The position numbers and the translations under genes were made by a program. The notes below the pieces were generated by a model, which did no database searches, was not told the DNA's origin, and saw nothing but the letters and a program-made list of their open reading frames with translations. Positions 1 to 6,397 of a DNA stretch of 35,277 bases are shown in pieces (the first letter of the stretch is position 1; each line of letters opens with the position of its first letter). Origin of the DNA: Candidatus Euphemobacter frigidus. GTDB lineage: Bacteria > Auribacterota > Erginobacteria > Erginobacterales > Erginobacteraceae. The DNA is taken from positions 1 to 35,277 of the forward strand of contig JAVCDH010000105.1 of the NCBI GenBank assembly GCA_030765805.1. The letters run 5' to 3'.

Positions 1-3000
1 ACATAGATATTGGAAATACCTGCGCCGGTCTCCCGGTCATAGACCCGGCCCGAGATCGGGCCATCCACCGGCACCGGTGTCGGCGTCGGCGACTGCCAGT
101 CGATCGGGGTCGGCCGGTAGGGTGTTGGCGTCGGCTCGGCCCATGAACGGTAGATCTTATTTGAGGTGGTTGAACCTATCCCATAGACATGCCGGTTATC
201 AACCGCCGAGAGTTGATAGAGTTTGGGGAGAGTGTCGGCTTCAACGACCCACTTGGAACCGTTATAATGAAGCAGAAGCTTGATATCGCCGATGCTGCCG
301 GAGACCCAGACGTTATTACCGTCAAGGACCTCGATACACTCAAAATTGACATAATACACTTGGGTTTGGAAGTTCCAGTTTGATCCGTTATAGTGATAAA
401 TAACTCCGCAGTCACCGGCGGCCCAGAGAAGGGTTGATCCGTCCTGGTCGATACAGCCGCCGAGGGGATGGTCGCCCAATCCCCAGCCTCCGAAGCTGCC
501 GAAGTTCGTGAAGGTAGTCCAGTCGCTGGTATAAAATACGGTGGAGCTGACCGTGGCAGAGGATTTCCTCATGAGGTATACCTGATCGGGTCTAAGGTAG
601 GCGCAGCCGTATAAAGAACCACTCTCTCCGGTACTGGTGAGGTTCCAGGTAGTGCCGAGGGGGGTGTCGACCGGGTCATAGTGAATCCATCCGGAGGAGC
701 AGCCGGCCGCGACATGGGTAGGATCCGCCCCGTCCATACAATATACTGTTTTTCCAATTCCGTAATTCGACGGGGCCCAGTAAGAGCCATTGTAGTGATT
801 AATGAGCCCTCCGGAACCCCCGCCGTATACATCATCACTGTCAAGGGCGATAAACTCATTGACATTGGTCCCCAGCATCGGCTCTCCTCCCTGATCCGCC
901 TGAAGTTTCCAGTCGTCGCCGTTCCAGTAATAAACCAGGCCGCAGCCACAGCCGAGCCAAATGTTGTTGTTATCAAAGGCCTCAATACTGATAATGGGAC
1001 ACTCGGTATCAATTTCCATCCAAACCTCCCACTCGAGGGGGATATAATCCTGCCGGGGCTGGTAGCCCGTCAGGGTGAAGTCGGCGTCCGAGATACCGGG
1101 CAGGCCAACCCCGCCGACTTCCGAGACCCTAACCCGAGCGTTGGTAGTGGTAATATTCGGGATAGGCCAGGGATAATAGCTTCCCGTATTGGGCTGATTG
1201 GCCGCGATCTGGTACCAGGGGCCCGCAATGCCGGTGATTGAATAATCAATATTGACGTTACCGGAGATCCCGGACGTAAAGGTCCAGGTAATTTCTTCTT
1301 TGTCTGGATAATACCAGTACTCCTCGCCGGCGGGCGAGGTTACGGTAAAGAAAGGCGAAGCAATGGTAAAGACGGCCGGAGACTGGCCGGATATGCCCGA
1401 AGAGGGCTGGCGGACACGGACCAGGCAGTTGCTGCTGTTCTCATAGGGAATGGTCCAGGGATAGGGACTGGAGCCGATGGCAACCCCGCTGGCAATCAGC
1501 GTCCACAATGAACCGTTGTTGGTCGAGTAGTGAAGATCGACGTTGCCGAGACCGACATCGGGCCCGTAGGTCCACTCTATATTGTAGACTCCGGTCCGGT
1601 ACCAGATCTCGCCGCCCCGGGGCGCATCGACATTGATAGTATCCCGCCGGACGATCCGGAAGAGGTCGGACTGGCCGGAGACGCCCCCTCCCCCGGTCTC
1701 CTGGACCCGGACCCGGGCCTGGTCACTGGGATCGGGGAAAACATTCCAGGGATAGGTTCCGGTATCGGCGATGTTGGTATCGACCGGCGTCCAGGGACCG
1801 CCATCGGTGTTGTAATGAATATCGACATTCCCGGTGACCTGGTACGAATCCCAGGTGATATTATTAATTGTATTGATGTACCAGGCCTCGTTCAATGTCG
1901 GCGAGGTGACGATGATGGCCGGCGCGTGCGTCAGGGAGAACATGTCAATGTAGACATTATTGTTATTATTCGCGGTTTCCATGGCGGCTATATATATCCG
2001 GACCTGGTCGGCGCTGGCGGGTGCGGTCTCGCGGTACTCCCTGTTCTCCCAGTCTTCAAAGCCCGCCAGAAACCAATCGGAGTCACTGTCGGTACTGACG
2101 ACGATACCGCCGCTCAGCCATTCGATATTAAACTTGAACTGGGTGTCGGTGATGCTTCCCCCCTCGTTGGCAACACGGAACCAGCCGCCGACGTCATAGT
2201 CATCACCACCTATGATCGAGACCTCGCCGGAGCGAATCCCCTGATCACTGTAACTGTCGGTCACATAGCCGGTGGCGCTGAACGTACAGGAATAAATACC
2301 GTCGTAAGCCTGATCAGTCGACCTTGCAACATACGGTTTGACGGCCATTCTCGTCCAGCCGGGGATGAGGTCGGCCGGATCAGTTCCAGTACCAAGTTCG
2401 AAACTTGGATTGGGGAAGTCGGTGTAGGGGGTCCCGGTGGGTGAAGGGGACGGAGCTAATGTCGGAGTAGCGGTGGGGACGTAGGCTGTCGGGGTAGGAG
2501 TAGTGATATATGCCGTCGGGGTAGGAGTCGGAGCCGCATCGGTGGTGTTCACGAAGTCAAAGGCGATAGCGCCCACACCCGTCTGAAATGTAAACTTGGC
2601 AATTGTAGCTTGGAAATTCAATTCTATGGGATCGAAATAGATGCCGTCGGCAGTCGGGAGATCCAGAATGCTGGTCACTGTTGACCAGCTGGCGCCGGAA
2701 TAATACTCCTCCACCAGCAGGGTGCTGTTGGCATTCGTTCCCATTCCCTTGACCCAGAATCTCAGATCAGACTGATGGAAGAAGGTTTCGGTCTGGATGT
2801 AGTAGGTGTTTGCGACGAGCTTGATCGAGGGGGAACCTGAGGGGATATCTGGATAATAATTACCGGCTGAAGTGTAGGTATCCCAGTCATTATTGCAGCC
2901 GTTGAAGATCCAGTCGGCCGGGCGGGTTCCGGTATCGAAATTATCAAATCCCTCGGTAATCGCTCCCCGGCTGTTCCCGGGGATAACCATGGCACAGAAG

Positions 3001-3068
3001 AAGAAAAAGATAACCATGGCCGGAACGGCCTTCTTTAATGTTCTGCGGTCCATCGCTGATACTGACAT
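1..3068 (-). CDS. Giant modular secreted protein, C-terminus beyond the left edge
   Basis: I translated this frame by hand and it stays open from the ATG at 3068 to the window edge (about 1,022 codons). An AGGAG lies 7 nt before the ATG, and the N-terminus is a signal peptide (basic MDRRTLKK, then VPAMVIFFFFCAMVI). Modules in order: a jelly-roll-like domain (about 37-175, EGFDNFDTGTRPADW); a Pro/Thr linker (about 180-215); a CBM4/9-like jelly roll (about 219-383, starting NPSFELG); three Kre9/KNH-like beta domains (about 385-475, 475-568, 569-665; motifs such as GGEIWYRTGVYNIEWTY and YPWTIP); a propeller-like region with repeated NNIWLGCG/YYWNGDDW motifs (about 670-975); a second P/T linker; and the start of a carboxypeptidase-regulatory-like domain (SGRVYDRETGAGISN). 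Its first domain recurs twice in the gene at the other end of the window. It is probably a surface or extracellular protein; ligand and role are unknown. Confidence 0.85.
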   Translation of the reverse strand, partial: MSVSAMDRRTLKKAVPAMVIFFFFCAMVIPGNSRGAITEGFDNFDTGTRPADWIFNGCNNDWDTYTSAGNYYPDIPSGSPSIKLVANTYYIQTETFFHQSDLRFWVKGMGTNANSTLLVEEYYSGASWSTVTSILDLPTADGIYFDPIELNFQATIAKFTFQTGVGAIAFDFVNTTDAAPTPTPTAYITTPTPTAYVPTATPTLAPSPSPTGTPYTDFPNPSFELGTGTDPADLIPGWTRMAVKPYVARSTDQAYDGIYSCTFSATGYVTDSYSDQGIRSGEVSIIGGDDYDVGGWFRVANEGGSITDTQFKFNIEWLSGGIVVSTDSDSDWFLAGFEDWENREYRETAPASADQVRIYIAAMETANNNNNVYIDMFSLTHAPAIIVTSPTLNEAWYINTINNITWDSYQVTGNVDIHYNTDGGPWTPVDTNIADTGTYPWNVFPDPSDQARVRVQETGGGGVSGQSDLFRIVRRDTINVDAPRGGEIWYRTGVYNIEWTYGPDVGLGNVDLHYSTNNGSLWTLIASGVAIGSSPYPWTIPYENSSNCLVRVRQPSSGISGQSPAVFTIASPFFTVTSPAGEEYWYYPDKEEITWTFTSGISGNVNIDYSITGIAGPWYQIAANQPNTGSYYPWPIPNITTTNARVRVSEVGGVGLPGISDADFTLTGYQPRQDYIPLEWEVWMEIDTECPIISIEAFDNNNIWLGCGCGLVYYWNGDDWKLQADQGGEPMLGTNVNEFIALDSDDVYGGGSGGLINHYNGSYWAPSNYGIGKTVYCMDGADPTHVAAGCSSGWIHYDPVDTPLGTTWNLTSTGESGSLYGCAYLRPDQVYLMRKSSATVSSTVFYTSDWTTFTNFGSFGGWGLGDHPLGGCIDQDGSTLLWAAGDCGVIYHYNGSNWNFQTQVYYVNFECIEVLDGNNVWVSGSIGDIKLLLHYNGSKWVVEADTLPKLYQLSAVDNRHVYGIGSTTSNKIYRSWAEPTPTPYRPTPIDWQSPTPTPVPVDGPISGRVYDRETGAGISNIY

Positions 3069-3154
3069 GGCCCTGCTCCTTTGGTTAGATAGGCGTTTAA
3101 TATTTGGAAGTATTATGAACTTACTTAAACAGTAAGATAGAACAACGCATTTCT

Positions 3155-3182
3155 ATCATATCACTTTTTCATTAATTGTCAC
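3155..3182 (-). promoter_or_regulatory. Putative sigma70 promoter of the modular protein gene
   Basis: On the minus strand, GTGACA (3182-3177), a 16-nt spacer, then TATGAT (3160-3155). This would give a leader of roughly 80 nt before the ATG at 3068. Motif match only. Confidence 0.45.
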
Positions 3183-3257
3183 TAAAAAAATTTACTTCGG
3201 GGATTTTTTCCTATTTCTAATATACTCCATTACATTACCTGGTGAATTTTCGAATTA

Positions 3258-4049
3258 TCAGGCCAGTTCAATTCTGCCCCCGGCGGCGATCAGACCACCG
3301 CAGGCTACAAGATAACCGTGAACTCCGGGGATGGCCCGGATAAACTCCCCCGCCCTATCTAAAACCGAGCGCTCCTCCCGGTAAATCCGATTGCTGAGGG
3401 CGGTAGCGGCCCCATCGGCCAATACCGGGTCGGAGGCCAGCACCACCGCGGCGTCCGCTATTCCCCAGCTCAGGGAACGGCCCAGCCTCCCGCTGGAGGC
3501 GGCCACCCCGAGCGGCATCTCCTCCGGCCGGATCCGGAGAGCGATCGTCCGTCCGTCTGATGACAATCCCCGGCCGGAGAATACCGCGACAACCCGTTCC
3601 TTAGAAGAGTTAAGATATATATCCCCGCCGTTCTCAACAATTATTTCCGATGAAAAGGCGCTCAGCTTTCTTCCCACGCAATAAGCGAACGCCCCCGCCA
3701 CCGTCGCCATCGGACCGACCCCACAGAGAGTAGCGGCTCTCGTCATCTCGCGGACGATGGGAGGGGCTTCGTCCCCGGCGGAGACCGGGACCAGACTCTC
3801 TCCAAAATCCGGATGAAGTTTCAGATAATCCTCGAGGTCCTTCCGATAGCGGGCCAGAACCTCCCGGGCCGGTCCCGCGACTTCCCGTTCGGCTCTGATC
3901 AGGAGATCGCTCTCCTTGATCCGCACCCGGGTGGAGACCAGATCGGCGGCGAAAATCAGTGAACGATAATCTTCCGCTGTGAACAAGATAACAGTCCTTG
4001 CCGGAAAAGGTCCGCGACTACGGGAAATATTGATTTCATTACCACTCAC
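3258..4049 (-). CDS. UPF0280 (ApbE-like) family protein
   Basis: The sequence matches the UPF0280 family, which is related to the flavin transferase ApbE; the biochemical function is not established. Landmarks are DLVSTRVRIKESDLLIRA near the start, CGVGPMATVAGAFAY in the middle and IVENGGDIY after it. I chose the GTG at 4049 because it overlaps the stop of the upstream HhH gene as GTGA, has GGAAG upstream and gives a family-like length of 263 aa. A GTG at 4082 (274 aa) would read through the zinc ribbon of the upstream gene in another frame. There is no signal peptide, so it is probably cytoplasmic. It is translationally coupled to the upstream gene, and the stop is TGA. Confidence 0.85.
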   Translation of the reverse strand: MSGNEINISRSRGPFPARTVILFTAEDYRSLIFAADLVSTRVRIKESDLLIRAEREVAGPAREVLARYRKDLEDYLKLHPDFGESLVPVSAGDEAPPIVREMTRAATLCGVGPMATVAGAFAYCVGRKLSAFSSEIIVENGGDIYLNSSKERVVAVFSGRGLSSDGRTIALRIRPEEMPLGVAASSGRLGRSLSWGIADAAVVLASDPVLADGAATALSNRIYREERSVLDRAGEFIRAIPGVHGYLVACGGLIAAGGRIELA

Positions 4050-4705
4050 CTCAGCTTCCACTTCGCGCCGCAGAAGGGGCACGTTCCACTGGTTCTATTT
4101 TCTCCCACGGCAAACTTTTTTCCGCACCGCCAGCATTTTACGATCCGGGGCCCGGAGGGCGGCGGCTTCGACCGGCTTCGGTCGGAGGAGCCCCCGGAAT
4201 GAACGGTGATCAGGTCTTTCAAGGTCTCATAAGTCCTGGGGCCGATCCCCCAGACCTCCACCAGCTCTTCCACCCGCTTAAATCCTCCCTGCTTCTCCCG
4301 GTATTCAATAATCCTGAGCGCCTTGATTGGGCCGATCCCTGGCAATGACTCCAGCTCCACCTGGGTGGCCGTATTGAGGTTGATCTTCGGCGCCTTCTTT
4401 GCCTTGTATACGCGGCCTTCCTGCCGGGAGGCAGTGATCAGGTCTTTGATGGCTTCATACTTCTTCCGCCCGAGGCCATAGACCCTGATAATATCTTCCG
4501 GGTCTTTAAACGAGCCGTTCGATTCCCGGTTGGTGACGATTCTCTGGGATAAGACCGGGCCGATCCCGGGGAGCCGCCGGAGCGCAGTGGCATCGGCGGT
4601 ATTTATATCAACCAGTTTGCCGGCATATGCCGGACCGGTGGATAGAAACATGAGAATGAAGATCACACCCGATACAGCCCGATAGTTTTTCGGCATGATT
4701 CGCAT
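4046..4705 (-). CDS. Exported double helix-hairpin-helix (ComEA-like) protein with C-terminal zinc ribbon
   Basis: 219 aa. A signal peptide (cleavage likely after PAYA, about residue 28) precedes two tandem ComEA-type HhH modules: INTADATALRRLPGIGPVLS (about 34-92) and LNTATQVELESLPGIGPIKA (about 108-170). The last 29 residues hold a C4 zinc ribbon, C191-x2-C194 and C209-x2-C212. ComEA proteins bind incoming DNA during competence, and HhH pairs bind the DNA backbone non-specifically. The duplication and the appended zinc ribbon are not the usual ComEA layout. It could be an envelope DNA-binding protein, although export of a cysteine zinc ribbon is odd. No other competence genes are seen nearby. 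Confidence 0.8.
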   Translation of the reverse strand: MRIMPKNYRAVSGVIFILMFLSTGPAYAGKLVDINTADATALRRLPGIGPVLSQRIVTNRESNGSFKDPEDIIRVYGLGRKKYEAIKDLITASRQEGRVYKAKKAPKINLNTATQVELESLPGIGPIKALRIIEYREKQGGFKRVEELVEVWGIGPRTYETLKDLITVHSGGSSDRSRSKPPPSGPRIVKCWRCGKKFAVGENRTSGTCPFCGAKWKLR

Positions 4706-4707
4706 TT

Positions 4708-4738
4708 ACCAGTCACCAGTCACTATTCACCAGTCACC
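4708..4738. repeat. Short tandem ACTGGTGA repeat at a gene end
   Basis: On the minus strand, GTGACTGGTGA-type units occur three times across the end of the TPR gene and into the 17-nt spacer before the HhH gene. One unit supplies the TAG TGA double stop. Probably a slippage-prone repeat. Confidence 0.6.
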
Positions 4739-5208
4739 ATCTCCAGCTTCTTTCTCAACATCCGGAGACTGTTTTTAGCCGGCAGATATCCGGGGTCAAG
4801 AAGATGGGCTTCTTCCAGTTCGCGACGGCTTAACTCAAAGTTTCCCCGAAGAAAATAGATCATCCCCAGACGATAGTGAGCCGGGACCAGGTAAGGATCA
4901 GTCTTTAGGGCCGCCTGAAGGGAGTTCTCGGCGCTCTCGAAGAGGTCCCGGTAGCCGTACGATATGGCTAAATCGTAATATACTTCAGCCAGCTCGAGAT
5001 GAACAGCAGCGACATCCGGATCGGCCTGGAGCGACCTTTCGTAATAATGAATCTTCCGGTAGGAGGACCGGGGAGCGGCCAGGGCCTTCTCCCGCCAGTA
5101 CCACCCTTCACGGATAGAGCGTTCTTCATGGAGCCCTTCCTGGCTGCTGAGGGTGAGAAGGCGGAGGATAATATTGAGAAGGACAACGTTGGAGACGAAT
5201 GTGCCCAT
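4723..5208 (-). CDS. Small TPR protein
   Basis: 161 aa. A hydrophobic N-terminus (VSNVVLLNIILRLLTLSS) could be a signal or anchor segment. It is followed by about three TPR units: YYERSLQADPDVAAVHLELA, AENSLQAALKTDPYLVPAHYR and ELEEAHLLDPGYLPAKNSL. TPRs are protein-interaction helices; the partner is unknown. The start is uncertain: no clear ribosome binding site precedes the ATG at 5208, and an in-frame stop lies a short way upstream. The stop is TAG followed at once by TGA. The HhH gene begins 17 nt downstream, so the TPR, HhH and UPF0280 genes are probably one operon. Confidence 0.7.
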   Translation of the reverse strand: MGTFVSNVVLLNIILRLLTLSSQEGLHEERSIREGWYWREKALAAPRSSYRKIHYYERSLQADPDVAAVHLELAEVYYDLAISYGYRDLFESAENSLQAALKTDPYLVPAHYRLGMIYFLRGNFELSRRELEEAHLLDPGYLPAKNSLRMLRKKLEMVTGE

Positions 5209-5326
5209 TAATCTGTGAATGGAAGCGTCTTCCCGCCGACCAGAGACGGAAGACTACCAAATTCCGGAGAGAAAATCGACAGCCCGGGGGCGCCTTTTAT
5301 GGGGAGGTACCGGCCTCGGGGGATGT

Positions 5327-6151
5327 TTATCTCTTTGCCTCGGCTTCTTTCAGGGCGTTACTCAGGAAACCGCCGGTCAGGGCGTCGATATTGGCCGTAA
5401 CCCGGGCGATCTGGAGCTGGAGGTCTATCTTGGAACGAACATCTCCCGGGGGGGAGAAGAGCATCTCGATCTGAGCCCGACGTCGGTCGAAGAAATAGGT
5501 GTTCACCTCCTCCAGAACATCCTGCCGGAGCTCGACCAGGTCCCGGGCTTCTTTACTGATTCGGATCTGCTCTTTATTGAAGATAAAATCACGCAGATCC
5601 CATTCGAGTTTAATCTTCCAGCGCTTATCACGGTCTGTTTTCTCACTTTCGTCGTGCTTGCGGCTCTCCCCGCTCTCCTCCCCGTAACTCTCCGAACTCG
5701 ACCACTGGTTGTCGACATCGGTCGTCCACTTCTCCTTCAACGACCAGGCGCCAGTATCGAGCTCACCGTACTCCCGGGTATGGTTGTCCTCCTCGCTAGA
5801 TTCATTCCCATAGTCCGTGGAGTAAGAGGTGTCAAAGCTGGTCGAGAACTCATCCTCGACATTGATTTCAAATGACTTCTTCCAATCATAATCAAATTGG
5901 ACCTCGGGGAGGAAGGCACGGAGTGAAGCGCCCCGGCGCCAGGCAGCGATCTTATCGGGATGAACTTCAGCGTAACGCATCGCCACCTGCTGGATCTGTT
6001 GATAACTGGGCTCATAAGCAAAGAGCGCCTCCATATCAGCCATCGTCTCTATCGGCGGGGGTTCGGTGGTCTCTTGGGTGGAGCCGATGGTCACAAGGAC
6101 AAACAGGCAAATAATTCCCGCTGTAAACTGCAAGGCTTTCTTCAGGGACAT
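5327..6151 (-). CDS. Secreted TolC/OEP-like domain protein (short paralog)
   Basis: 274 aa with a signal peptide (MSLKKALQFTAGIICLFVLV) and a GGAGG ribosome binding site. The mature protein has a SYQQIQQVAMRYAEVHPDKI segment, an AWRRGASLRAFLPEV motif, a very acidic Ser/Tyr-rich strand-like middle (about 90-190) and a conserved C-terminus (about 195-274: KLEWDLRDFIFNKEQIRIS, then EARDLVELRQDVLEEV and YFFDRRRAQIEML). The same block ends the neighbouring 938-aa protein, so the two are paralogs in this domain. It resembles an uncharacterised family in myxobacteria and related groups that looks like the coiled-coil/barrel of outer-membrane efflux proteins. An outer-membrane location is an inference. 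Confidence 0.75.
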   Translation of the reverse strand: MSLKKALQFTAGIICLFVLVTIGSTQETTEPPPIETMADMEALFAYEPSYQQIQQVAMRYAEVHPDKIAAWRRGASLRAFLPEVQFDYDWKKSFEINVEDEFSTSFDTSYSTDYGNESSEEDNHTREYGELDTGAWSLKEKWTTDVDNQWSSSESYGEESGESRKHDESEKTDRDKRWKIKLEWDLRDFIFNKEQIRISKEARDLVELRQDVLEEVNTYFFDRRRAQIEMLFSPPGDVRSKIDLQLQIARVTANIDALTGGFLSNALKEAEAKR

Positions 6152-6173
6152 GGCAGCCTCCTTTTAATTCGAT

Positions 6174-6203
6174 TATATATGTTACGTGTTATTCTATTCT
6201 CAA
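6174..6203 (-). promoter_or_regulatory. Putative sigma70 promoter for the 274-aa gene
   Basis: Minus strand: TTGAGA (6203-6198), an 18-nt spacer, then TATATA (6179-6174), about 25 nt before the ATG. A strong AAAAGGAGG ribosome binding site lies between. Confidence 0.45.
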
Positions 6204-6211
6204 TATAAGTT

Positions 6212-6228
6212 GGCACCTTCGGCGCTAA
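6212..6228. repeat. Copy of the GTTAGCGCCGAAGG short element
   Basis: On the minus strand this reads GTTAGCGCCGAAGGTGCC, nearly the same as the plus-strand element at 9361-9380. The two copies lie in opposite orientation on either side of the 938-aa gene. Here one arm is mutated (GGTGCC instead of GGCGCT). Confidence 0.5.
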
Positions 6229-6346
6229 CTTATTGGAAAAGCACTGAAGCTAACACCATTTGAGAAAGCAATAATCTTCAGGCAATACAATACCTATTGA
6301 AATAATCTGTTTATTGTCCCGATATTTATTATTGAACAAATCGGGA

Positions 6347-6364
6347 TCCCGATAGATATCGGGA
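6347..6364 (-). terminator. Hairpin downstream of the 938-aa gene
   Basis: TCCCGATA-GA-TATCGGGA is a perfect inverted repeat, with another CCCGAT/ATCGGG pair just beside it (6318-6346). It lies about 35 nt beyond the stop at 6398 and before the promoter of the next gene, so it may end that transcript. It lacks a strong T-run. The same CCCGAT/ATCGGG design recurs elsewhere in the window. Confidence 0.4.
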
Positions 6365-6397
6365 AAATTCTAAAGCAGTTCGTTATCTCCTCTTTAG

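Noticed and set aside
1530-2444. Plus-strand 304-codon ORF rich in Asp/Gly/Val/Ile
   Set aside because: It is the antisense of the continuous minus-strand giant gene, whose translation shows coherent domains.
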